A DNA stretch of 64,000 nt. Source: Gloeopeniophorella convolvens (taxonomy: Eukaryota > Basidiomycota > Agaricomycetes > Russulales). Under the pieces are notes generated by a model, which ran no database searches, was not told where the DNA came from, and saw nothing but the letters and a program-made list of their open reading frames with translations. The position numbers and the translations under genes were made by a program. The DNA lies in contig WTXD01000001.1 in the NCBI GenBank assembly GCA_022496205.1, positions 992,001 to 1,056,000 of the forward strand, in the 5' to 3' direction. Shown here in pieces: positions 45,267-55,101 of the stretch (the first letter of the stretch is position 1; each line of letters opens with the position of its first letter).

Positions 45267-46800
45267 ATGGCTCGTCTCGCCGGGTTCGCCTTGAACTGGT
45301 CGGCCACTCTCATTCGGTGTCCCCGCTCCTCTGCCGGCACTACTCTGCCTCCTCTAATCTACCAAAGCCCCGCCTCGACTACCGCGCCATCTCCGAGAAT
45401 GCCATCTACAAATCCCACAACGCCTTCAACCGCAAGGCGCCCCTCCCCGTCGGCGCCATCCAATCCATAGACCGCCTCTACCGCCAGCAGAAGGAACTCA
45501 GCCACCTCCTCAACTCCAAGCGGCACGCCCAGTCCACCGTCGGCGCGCGCATCCGCCAAACAGACAACGACAGCGCGGCGCGGCAAGCCGCACTGGACGA
45601 GGCAAAGCAGCTCAAAGCCGCCATCGCGACGACCGAGCGCGACCTCGCCGCCGTCGACGACGAGCTCCTCGAACTCGCGCTCGCGGTCCCGAACGACACG
45701 CACCCGGCCACCCCACTCGGCCCCGAGTCCGCCGCGGCGCTCCTGTCCACGCACGGCCCCGCGCCGCTCCCCGCGTCCAAGCACCGCGACCACGTCGCAG
45801 TCTGCGCCGCGCTCGGCCTGCTCGACCTCGACGCCGGCGCGACCGTGACCGGCGCGTCGTGGTACTTCCTCCTGCGCGAGGCGCGCTGCTCGAGACCGCG
45901 CTCGTCGCGTACGGGCAGGCCGTCGCGCTGCGGCGCGGCTTCACGCCCGTCACCACGCCCGACGTCGTGCGCGCGGACGTCGCGCGGCGCTGCGGCTTTG
46001 CGCCGCGCGACGCCGCGGCCGTCGCGCAGATGTACCACATCGCGGGGGACGGTCCCTCGGCGCACCCGGAGCTCGTGCTCGCGGGCACCGCGGAGATCCC
46101 GCTCGCGGGCATGTTCGCGGGCCGCGTGCTGCAGGGCGAGAGCCTCCCGCGCAAGTCGTCGGACTGGGCGCGCGTTCCGCGCCGAGGCGGGTGCGCGCGG
46201 GGCGGACACGCGCGGGCTGTACCGCGTGCACCAGTTCACGAAGCTCGAGCTGTTTGCGGTCGCGCGGCGGCGCAGAGCGAACGGGTCATGGAGGAGATGC
46301 GGGAGGTGCAGGTCGAGATCTTCAGCGGGCTCGGGTTTCCCTTCCGGTGCGTCGCTGCTGCTGCTATGTGCTGACGTTGCTGACGGGGCGGTGGGCGGTT
46401 CAGGGTGCTCGACATGCCGAGCGAGGAGCTCGGCGCGAGCGCGTACCGCAAGTACGACATCGAGGCGTGGATGCCCGGGCGCGGGAGCTGGGGCGAGATC
46501 TCGTCCACGTCCAACTGCACCGACTACCAGGCGCGCCGCCTGCACATCCGGCACCGCGCGCTCCCGACGTCGCCGCACGAAGCCGAGGCCAAGCACCTGC
46601 CCTTTGCGCACACGCTCAACGGGACCGCCGTCGCGGTGCCGCGGCTGATCGTTGCGCTGCTCGAGAACGGCGCGCGCTTCAACGCGTCGGAGCAGGTCGA
46701 AGGGCTCGACCTCCCCGTGGCGCTCAAGCCGTTCTGGCCGGAGGGCTACGCACGCGAAGCGGTGCGCTTCAGTGGGAAGGAGGTAGTGCACTGGGTGTGA
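45267..46800 (+). CDS. DIA4: Seryl-tRNA synthetase, mitochondrial
   Basis: The enzyme charges mitochondrial tRNA-Ser. Start ATG at 45267 gives [19 protein letters not shown], and one missing C near 45325 continues to [20 protein letters not shown], a mitochondrial targeting and cleavage region. The tRNA-binding helical arm follows: [20 protein letters not shown] and [20 protein letters not shown]. Catalytic class II motifs are present: motif 1 [14 protein letters not shown], the [15 protein letters not shown] loop, motif 2 [19 protein letters not shown], and motif 3 [40 protein letters not shown] is the usual SerRS block. It ends GKEVVHWV at 46800. Frames break near 45880, 46150, 46165-46175 and 46268, each fixed by one added base; an intron lies near 46347-46403. 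Confidence 0.9.
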
Positions 46801-46943
46801 CGCACGCAGCGACGGCGTTCATCCCTGCATGTGTACGATAAACTACACTAATTAATATACGACGCCTTTGAGATCGGCGGACTCGTTCTCTCCTCATGAT
46901 CACTTCTCGTCCCCGGCATGGGTATCAATTCACAAGGTGCTCG

Positions 46944-48850
46944 TCAGTCAGCAAAGGGGTCGGCGAATGGATCTTCGTTCTCGGTGATGTGCCGCCCCGC
47001 GTCCTCATCCTCGTCGTCCGAGACGGCCACGTAGGGTTTGCGCGCCTGTACGTGCGACGACGTCCCCGCGCGCCGGCGCGTTTCCTCGTCGGACGACTCG
47101 TAATCGCTGTAGTCGGAAAGCGAGCCACGATTGTGTGTGGGGTCCTCGTCAGAGGAGTGCGTCGTCGGCCGGATTGGTGGCTGCAGATGCCTACAAGCAG
47201 GCTTAATTACAGCAAGAGAGAAAGGAATCGCCGACGTACCGCTGCTCAGTGCCGAGCGTTCCAAAGCTTAGGTCTTGCAGGTCGGGGTGGATCGGAGACC
47301 GGGGAAGATCGTCCTCTGTCCGAGAGCGTTGCCGCACCGCGCGCTGCACGGCAGCACGTTGCTTCTCTTGTAGCTTCTGCACCTCGGAGCCCGTTATGTT
47401 CGCGGCTGCCAGGCCCTGTTGCACTTCCTCGACATCCTGCTCTGATACGTTTGGTTTGGACAGCTGGCGGTGTGGGGTTAGTGGAATGCAGACGCACACG
47501 AATGAGATAGTACCTTGTCGTAACTCTCTAATGCAGCGATGATTCGCTCGTTCGCCTCGATGAGTGTTCCAATGAACTCTTCATCTTCCACCAACTACGA
47601 CACAAGTCAGGATGGTTCCCGGAGAGGTGACATGAAATCTACCTGAATATAGCGGACGATCGGCTTGCGGGATTGCTTGGCTCGGGTCAAGCATTCTTGC
47701 ACGCGCTCGTTTGTGGTCAGACTGTCATTTTCAGTGTTCACGAGCTGAATGTCGTCGTTAGCGTGCCGCGTTCGGGATTATAAAGCCGCTTACAGTGATA
47801 GCATTTACGAGGTTATTCGCGGCAGAAGACGCATTGGCAATCGCTGTGAGGACAAGGGGCTTCTCCTACTCATAAAGTGAGCACACCGCACACGAAGCTG
47901 CCACTCGACAACATACCTGCTCGAAATTGAAGGCCTTCCGAACCGTCTTTGGAGCCTTCGACGCAGTCTTCTTCTTCTTTGCCTCCTCCTCAAGCCGTAG
48001 GCGATCCTCCTTGGCCTTCCGCTTGGCTTCCTCCTTGGCCATGCGCTTCTGCTCGGCCTCGCGCTCGCGCTCGGCCCGCTCACGCTCCAGCGCATCGCGG
48101 TTGACCTCTGGCCGGCGCGGCGGCTCTGCGGGTTTGACCTGCCGGTACAGGCCAGCGATGCCTGCCAGGCTGCGGTCGTCCTTGAACTGCCTGTGCCAGG
48201 ACGCGAGCACCGCCAGGACCTTCTTCTTCACCTTCGGGTCCGTCGCGGAGTCGGTGGCGAGGTGCCTTAATGCATCTGTCAACTGGCCGTCCGCGAAGGA
48301 GGCTGCCTAGTGATTGAGACGTATTATGGAAGGCGCCAGGTTATATGCACGTACTCTGGAACTTATGTCCGGAGTTCTCCACAAGCGCATTAAGGATCTG
48401 CGAACATCCGCTAAGAAAGAGGGTACATTCGGGGACGGAAGAGCATACCACGAGAGCCCTGTACTGCTGATGGGTGTTCCCATGTTTGATCTTCTTCCTG
48501 AGGGCGCGCGAGGCCTCCGCAGGGCTGCAGCGGTCGTCAAGCGCTGTGTATAGGACCAAAGTGAGGCACTGACCCAGACGCCTGCAGATCGATAGAATCA
48601 ATCAATTCTGGGATGCTTCACACGGTGAGTATCAGCGATAGACGATCAGGAAGCACGAGAGAAAGCGAATACCCGTCGTAGACCTCGTCGTCGTAGCTGG
48701 GTGAGGTAAGGATGTCGACCCATTCAGTGATAGATGACTGAGACGGAGAAGATAAGCGAGGCGCGCAAGCTGATTGTCTATAGTACAGACTCGTGGCTTT
48801 TCCTTTGAAAAGGCAGCGGCAGCGTGCTTTGCGAGGCTGAGGGCCGACAT
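46944..48850 (-). CDS. LSB5: LSB5-type VHS-GAT adaptor protein
   Basis: Lsb5 is an actin-linked adaptor with VHS and GAT domains that works with Sla1 and Las17 in endocytosis and binds ubiquitin. Start at 48850: MSALSLAKHAAAAFSKEKPR joined by an intron to SSITEWVDILTSPSYDDEVY. The VHS domain continues with EASRALRKKIKHGNTHQQYR, NALVENSGHKFQ and FADGQLTDALRHLATDSATD, PKVKKKVLAVLASWHRQFKD. A highly charged linker (ERAEREREAEQKRMAKEEAK) leads to the GAT-like part: ECLTRAKQSRKPIVRYIQ, EEFIGTLIEANERIIAALES and VSEQDVEEVQQGLAAANITG. An acidic tail ends in DPFADPFAD at TGA 46944-46946; two DPF repeats are typical adaptor-binding motifs. Introns are short and join in frame. Confidence 0.85.
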
Positions 48851-48982
48851 GGAAGGGAAAAGGCAAGAGTAGGATACTGGGACAAGTGCGGCTGCGCTTT
48901 GGCTGTGTGGCCCTGGCTGCTGCGCCGAGGAGCGACGAGCCCTGACGAGCCCCGGGCCACATTCCCGACCTTCCGCATGACA

Positions 48983-50225
48983 TCACCGCTTCCGCTCAGC
49001 CCGCCATTTGTACACCCGTGGCTTGTACGCCTTCTCCTCAACAGGCCCAGCGCCCTTCCCGCTGCTCGGTCGCCCACGACGCGCATCCAACGCGTCCTCG
49101 TCCTCCGACTCGCCCTCCCCGCCCACCTTCTCTACCCCCTGCACCTTCTTTGAGCGACCCTTGCCCATAAGCAGTTTCTGCATCTCCAGCTCCCGCTCTG
49201 CGTATCGCAGCATGCGGTCGCGATGTAAGCGAGCAGACAGCTCTTTCAATAGATGCGTTCGGTTTGCCTATGCCTGATTGTCAGCGGCCGAGAAGAGCCC
49301 TGCAGGCGTGCACCATACCTTGGCGCTTCGTGTCTCTCTACTGCTGCTGCGTCGTCTGCCGCCTCAGCAGCACGGACAGCGCGACCTTTTCCTTTCTTCT
49401 GTTTGTCGTCTTGTTTCCAGCCGAGGTTCACCACAGCAGGGGCGACCTCTGGTTCTTCGAGACGCGGCTTCGCAGAGCTTTTAGCACTCGCCACGTATTG
49501 CCGTGCTACGACGCGTGAGATATGTTTGCGCACAATTAAACACAGTGCATACCTTCCTCGTCATTGTCGACGAACACTATATGTTGGGTGCAGGTCGCGA
49601 TGACCTCCGTTTGGGTACCGCAGACGGCCCCGCAATAATGCCCGCCTCGCGAGAACCTCGAGCTCTTCTTCATCGAGGCCAGAACCTTCCCCATCTTCAT
49701 CCTCGTCCATGTCGTCGGCATGGCTCGGTGTAAGAAGGTCCGCGAGCGTGCTCAGTTGATTTTTGAGCTTTTCGATTTTCTGGTCCAAAGTCAGCGAGAC
49801 GGTTCGTATGGCGCAGCGCGAGGGGAGCACCTTCAGCCCAGCAGTGCGCATGGTCCTGATGTAGTTTTCGTCCTGCGTCTTCAGGACTTTGACCATGTCC
49901 GCCGGGAGGCTCGAGTTGCCCCGATCCTGCACATGCACACCTCCCTGCCCACGAACAATCAATCAGTACCCTTCCACCACCAAGAGCACATCGGCACACG
50001 CACCTCTGTCCGCTCCCTATTCATCCTGAAGTAAAATTCATCCTTGTTCCTGTCGGCCGCCTTCTGCCGCAGACGCTGGATCCTGTCCTGCTTCGAGTGG
50101 TAGTCGCGCGCGCGCAGCACATAGTCCTTGTGCTTCTCAAGGATGCCGAGGCGCTGGCGGTGAGAGAGCTGCGAGCGCTCCTTGTGGTTCCGTCGGTGGA
50201 GGGAGTTGCGCAGGGAGGATGACAT
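48983..50225 (-). CDS. UTP11: U3 snoRNA-associated protein UTP11
   Basis: Utp11 is part of the SSU processome that processes 18S rRNA in the nucleolus. Start at 50225: [20 protein letters not shown], then [20 protein letters not shown] and [33 protein letters not shown], which are family hallmarks. After an intron near 49945-50005 [10 protein letters not shown] and [20 protein letters not shown] follow, then [19 protein letters not shown] and acidic [20 protein letters not shown]. Two lost bases, near 49650 and 49590, restore [20 protein letters not shown] and [10 protein letters not shown]. The last exons give [40 protein letters not shown] and [19 protein letters not shown], ending [13 protein letters not shown]. 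It sits 132 bp from the LSB5 start. Confidence 0.92.
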
Positions 50226-50502
50226 GATCGAGCGGGTATGAAAGTCAGACTCTTCAAGAGAGCCTGCACGGCGACGCGCGAAATCGACTGATTACGAAAT
50301 AAATATGTATTGCGATTTCAATTTTGGTAGTGCTACTACTGTTCGATATCATGGCGAGGCTGAACTGCGTGTGTATGTACCAAGGAAAAATTAGAGCGGG
50401 GACGGCGATACAACTACAATACTATTATGCCACAGAAAACGAAGACCGAAACGCGTCTACTCCTCACCGTCGCCTCGCCATCACTGTCGCTCCCGCTCCC
50501 CA

Positions 50503-51739
50503 TCAAGCTATCGTGCCCCCCGACGCGCCGCCCTGCACCTGCGGCGGCGCCTGCTGCACCGGCTGCTGCATCGCCGCGTACGGCGCATGCGGCGCAGGGA
50601 GCGGGCTCTCGAAATACATGCGCACGAGCACGCTCTCGAGCGCGGCGACGCTCGCGGCGGGGTACTCGAACTGCCGCGCATTCGCGCGCACGCTCTGGTA
50701 CAGCACATCCATGCGGTCCCAGCGCTCGCGCTCCATCCGCTCGCGCTCACCGCCGGGCCCCGCGACGGGCATGTGCATGTGCGGCGGCGGGAGCGGCAGC
50801 GGCAGCGCGCCGCCCAGGCCCTGCGGCAGCGGCATCGACATCGAGGGGAAGTGCGGGTACGGTGTGCCGAAGGCCGCCGGGTGAGGCGGCAGCGGTGGTT
50901 GCTGCTGGGGGTGCACCGGTGCGGGCGGCGTGACGTGCCCCTGCAGCGCGGCGGGGCCGGGCTGCGGCGGCTGTGGGCTCGGCGGCCCCGGCTGCGGGCT
51001 CGCCTGGGGCAGGGGAGAGCTCGTGTCTGTCCCTGTGGGCTTGGTGGCGGCCAGGGCGCGGCGCCCGCGGCGGGTGAACGGCAAGTTCGCGGGGCCAATC
51101 TCATGCGAGTGCTGCGACACGTCTGTTGGCGCAGAGCACGTCAGCACACCAGCACACTGCAGCGTAGGCGGCGGCACGCACAGCATACACGGACTTCGGG
51201 CGTGTCGAAGTATGTTTTGTAGCTCATCGAGGCCGGACAGCCTTTGCCGTCTATCTGCACGCGCGGCCACACGTGCGCGTGAGCGGGCAGGCGGCGCAGG
51301 CGGGCGCGAGCGCAGCACACACCTTGCGGCTGGGCACCTTGCGGACGCGCTCGGGGAACTTCTTGACGTACTTTTTGCGCCCGCTGCGCGAGTGGCGCGC
51401 GCAGACGAGCTTGACGTGGTCCTTGAAGCGCGGCGGGACGGCCTTGGAGCCGTGCGTGTCGCCCTTGACGAACTCGACGATCTTGTCCTCCTCCTCCTTC
51501 TCGCGCCAGACCTGGAACGCGTCGAGGCTCTCGAAGATGAGGGTGTAGCCGTCGTCCATGTCGCCCGAGCCGTATGGGCCCCGGTGGGCGCCCCTGGACG
51601 TGCCGTCCTGGACATGGCTGGCGGGGCTTGAGCCGGACGCGACGGGGTTCGGGGGGGTCGAGTAGGGGACGGCAGGGGGCGCAGGTGATTGCACGGGCTG
51701 AGCAGAAACGCCGTCCAGACGGAAATTCTGAAAACTCAT
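50503..51739 (-). CDS. FAR1/WRKY-GCM1-type zinc-finger transcription factor
   Basis: Start at 51739 (MSFQNFRLDGVSAQPVQSP). A DNA-binding domain spans about residues 55-160: DDGYTLIFESLDAFQVWREK, DKIVEFVKGDTHGSKAVPPR, FKDHVKLVCARHSRSGRKKY and FPERVRKVPSRK. It is joined by an intron at about 51240-51320 to IDGKGCPAS and YKTYFDTPEVR, and by a second intron at about 51125-51185 to NEHSHEIGPANLPFTRRGRR. The two cysteines and the H-x-H pair (NEHSHEIG) are placed as in the FAR1/WRKY-GCM1 fold shared by yeast Aft1, Rbf1 and Mutator-like transposases. The rest is a Pro/Gln/Met-rich disordered region (HPQQQPPLPPHPAAFGTPYP) with a helix-like end RWDRMDVLYQSVRANARQFE, finishing GGASGGTIA. Targets cannot be told from sequence. 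Confidence 0.8.
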
Positions 51740-52004
51740 CTGTTCTTGCTGCAAATTCGGGTCGCTTTCCTTCTTGCCTGCTTTTTCTGGCCGAAAGTTG
51801 CAGATGCGTCCGCTAGGACCGTTATCCCCCGTCACGGTCACGCGGTCACTCCCGCCCAATCCACCTTAGTCGCTGTCCATTTCGCCACATTGGTCCACTA
51901 AGTCCTATTCGATCGAGTATGTACATGCAAGTCCACTATTAAATGGGGATCCATGATATGTCCGTGTAGATGAAAGTCTGCTGAGTGCTGTGTCCCGATT
52001 CCAC

Positions 52005-53519
52005 TCAGAGCACGAGCAGAGAACCCGCTAGCAGGCCGAACGACACCGCTGCTGGTACGATCAGGTCCCTCGCTCCCAAACGCGCCACAGCGCCATTTGG
52101 CGTGGAGGTTACAGACGAGGTCTGCGAGCTGCTAGTGAGAGGCGTGGGTACCGGCGTTGCGGGGTTATAGGTAACACCATTGGCAGTAGCAGCAACCTGG
52201 AAGACGCTACCGCCGCCATACTCGTAGAACTAGATATAGTCAGACTTTGGTGCGATCATTGCATACAGGTTACGCACGTCGACGAGCATAAAGTTGGGGT
52301 TGCGCCCATTGGCAGCCACACAGGTCTGCACCTGCTGGCCAAGCGAACCAACACCCGTCACGGCGTTGGTTACGTTCGCAGCGTCAGTGTCGGGAGCAGG
52401 TTGACCAAGGACGATTTTGTCCAAGAAATGATTGATCAAGTAGAGCTGCGTGGTCGGATCTCCGTGTGTCCGGTTGACATTGCAATCGAACGTCGGGTCA
52501 GTCACATCAAACGCCGTCTCCCACATGTTGGAGAATTCTGATTCAACCTCTTGAGAAGAAGTTGGGTGAAAGAAGTGAATGATAGAACGTACCGTCGATG
52601 ATGTATGGTACGGACGTGAAATCCGCACCGGCATCCATGAATGTCACGAGGCGCTTGCCGGAGTCGATCAGGGAGCCAAGAGAAGGCCACGAGCCAACCG
52701 GCACGGAGGCAGAAGGTGGCGCATACGACAGAGAATCCAGTCCCGCGGCTTTGAAGACAGTGTCATAGTCAGTCGGCTTGAACCCATCCGAGTTGACGAT
52801 GAGAAGCGAAACAACTGCGCAATGCCACGAGGCGTGAGAGCGCTACGCGGACATCGGCACTAATTCGTACCATCATTGGGATTCGAATCCATCCATGATT
52901 TGACTGTGGGTCACGTTGAGATTAGACGCCAGCTGCGGGATGCTGTGTTTGTCTCTCACCGGATTGGAGGTAATCTTGCAGGGTGCCACCGTTAAACAGG
53001 GACTGCGCACATGGATCAGATTTCGGGGCACGGGTGGAGAACTCTCAGCAACTCACGCAGCTTGTGTGGCATAGCTGGATGGTGCCTCCCTGGTTGTGGG
53101 CCTGCATTTGGAGCATCCGGATGCCGTCGTTCAGTTGCTGGGTGACTAGAACAAAGGAGATAAGGTCGAGACTCATAGTTCATTAGAAGTGGTCCGTACC
53201 ATTGTAGTCCTGGTTCGTAGCCACTGCAAGGTGTCGGTCAGTCGACGCCAAGACCGACCGCCGCGTCTCCGTTGGCGACTCACGATTATTCACCCCCACT
53301 GCGTATGAGTCGTGTGCACCGACGAAGGTGACATTACCAAAGCTTGCCCCGCAAAGCTACGAACCTGATGAGCATTGGAAGACGGACGGAGGTGCACTGA
53401 ACACAGACCTGTGAGAACCCGTTGCAGGTTGTTGCACGGGGGTTAGTGATGGCGGCCGAGACAGGGAGAGAGAAGAGCGCAAGTGCGACCGGCGCAGCGT
53501 AAAGTATTGAGGGGATCAT
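52005..53519 (-). CDS. Secreted PLC-like phosphodiesterase, probably GPI-anchored
   Basis: Members of this fungal family share the PI-PLC X TIM-barrel fold. Start at 53519 gives the signal peptide MIPSILYAAPVALALFSLPV with cleavage after SAA. The first catalytic-type His is in FGNVTFVGAHDSYAVG and the second in DGIRMLQMQAHNQGG, both in their usual places. Further blocks: CHTSC with LFNGGTLQDY, VKSWMDSNPNDVVSLLIVNS, DYDTVFKAAGLDSLSYAPPS, GKRLVTFMDAGADFTSVPYI, FSNMWETAFDVTDPTFDCNV and LINHFLDKIVLGQPAPDTDA. A Ser/Thr-rich stretch and a hydrophobic end (VPAAVSFGLLAGSLLVL, stop at 52005-52007) look like a GPI signal. Many short introns split the gene, all joined in frame. The calcium-binding residues of true bacterial PI-PLC were not checked, so the substrate is open. 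Confidence 0.83.
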
Positions 53520-53755
53520 GGCAAAGAACGAGACAGTGAGAGACAAGAAATAGGCGCAGGCAACAAGGCAGTGAGCGGCTTTTGTGGTGTTCGGCACGGA
53601 CCAGCTGTGCCAAGGCCTGTGGACGGCCGTTGGACAGCGGGCCGAACTGAAATCAAAGCGCAAGTCGAAAGCGACCGTGGGACAAACGCCTGGCTCTGCT
53701 CCCTGACGTCAGATGGCCCTTCGCATTGCAGCCCGCCGGTCTTTGTGCCACAATC
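53520..53755. promoter_or_regulatory. Divergent promoter, PLC-like / epimerase gene
   Basis: Start codons are 236 bp apart on opposite strands, so this short interval holds both promoters. No motif is assigned. Confidence 0.4.
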
Positions 53756-54793
53756 ATGCCTGTCGATCAGTCCAGCGATAGAGTCGTCCTCAAGCATCCC
53801 AAGGTGTGCCCCATCAGTGGCCAGGTCTGCGCTTTATTCAAACATCAGTAGGGTGCATCGGTCGAGATCTTGCTCTACGGAGCGACGATCGTCTCTTGGA
53901 AAGCACCGGGAAAGGACAATTACAGCACCCCAGCCGAGAGGCTCTTTGTGTCTTCCAAAGCCGCCCTCGATGGTTCCAAGGCTGTCCGCGGAGGCATCCC
54001 TGTCGTCTTTCCTTGCTTCGGTCCGCCTGAGCACCCGGACCACTTCAAACTTCCTCAGCATGGCTTTGCGCGCAACGAGATTTGGTCCTTTGATAGCGTC
54101 GTGATGGACAACGATGCTGGTGTTTCGATTCGACTGAGTACGTGCACTACATTTGCGCTTACCTGTTCCTAGCTGATTGTGGTCGATGCTAGCCTTGCTG
54201 CCGAAACCCAGCATCACAGCGTTGTATGCCAAAGACTTCCAGTTATCCTATGTGGTTACCCTGGCCGAGCACCAGCTGAGTACAGACTTCCACGTATCAA
54301 ACCCATCGGCTGCGGAGGCTCTGGAATTCCAGGCGCTACTGCACACTTACATTCGTGCCCCTGCCAAAGATGTTTCCATCAGCCCTCTACTTGGAAAGCA
54401 CTACGTCGACAAGACGGAAAAGTCGTTGGAGGCGAGGAACACGCTCAAGGAGGAGAGGCGCGAGAGCGTTGACGTGCGAGCTTTCACCGACTCGGTGTAC
54501 GAGAAAGCGCCTTCTACTGTCAACGTCGCCTGGCCCGGCGGAGGACTTGAGCTGAAGCTTGTCCACTTCACGACGTTGACTCTCTGGAATCCTCAGGCGG
54601 AAGCTGGCAGCAAGATGGGAGACATGGAAGAGAATGGATGGTGCGCCTGTCCTCGCTTCTGTCGCCGTCACAGGCTATTCACTTGCTGCACAGGGAGCGC
54701 TTTGTGTGTGTTGAGCCTGGCTATGTCCGCGGGTTCAAGAAGTTGGGGCCCGGAGAGACGTGGGTGGGACAGCAGGTGCTCTCGGTGGTGTGA
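53756..54793 (+). CDS. Glucose-6-phosphate 1-epimerase-like protein (YMR099C type)
   Basis: These aldose-1-epimerase-fold enzymes interconvert alpha and beta anomers of hexose 6-phosphates. Start ATG 53756: MPVDQSSDRVVLKHPK joins across a 46-nt intron to GASVEILLYGATIVSWKAPG, then ERLFVSSKAALDGSKAVRGG and IPVVFPCFGPPEHPDHFKLP, QHGFARNEIWSFDS (catalytic His region). The next exon (after about 54138-54190) gives FQLSYVVTLAEHQLSTDFHV, FQALLHTYIRAPAKDVSISP and PSTVNVAWPGGGLELKLVHF, TLTLWNPQAEAGSKMGDMEE. After a last intron near 54642-54692 it reads RFVCVEPGYVRGFKKLGPGE and ends WVGQQVLSVV (catalytic Glu region CVEPG). Length is about 300 residues, normal, with no frame break. Confidence 0.9.
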
Positions 54794-55101
54794 TGGATTG
54801 AAGCAAGGAAAGAAGTACTCGAGGTTCAACATGAACGTATGTATATTGTCTATAAGGGCACAGTCGCGTAAAGAAAAAAATCCGCATGGAGTGCGCGAAT
54901 CCGTGATCATGACGTTGGACTCATCGGCGCCAATCCGAATCCGAGACGCGTCGGGACTTGGACCGAATAGGCAATGGACATTGAATCGCATCTCCGGCCC
55001 TGTCTCCTCGTCCGCTTCTTGTCCGATGCAACCCACACTCTCGCTGCTGTACGCGTCACTACAGAACGAGCTTTGCAAGGCCCTCTCACTGCCTAGTCCA
55101 A
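54794..55101. other. Intergenic
   Basis: About 300 bp between the epimerase-like gene and REV3, both on the plus strand. I see no exon; the REV3 promoter should be here. Confidence 0.4.

Noticed and set aside
45478..46791. A 437-codon minus-strand open frame opposite the seryl-tRNA synthetase
   Set aside because: It is antisense to conserved class II synthetase motifs in GC-rich DNA; the amino-acid content is arginine- and alanine-rich without pattern.
50587..51631. Plus-strand open frames opposite the FAR1-type factor
   Set aside because: They mirror the proline-rich and basic coding of the real gene on the minus strand.
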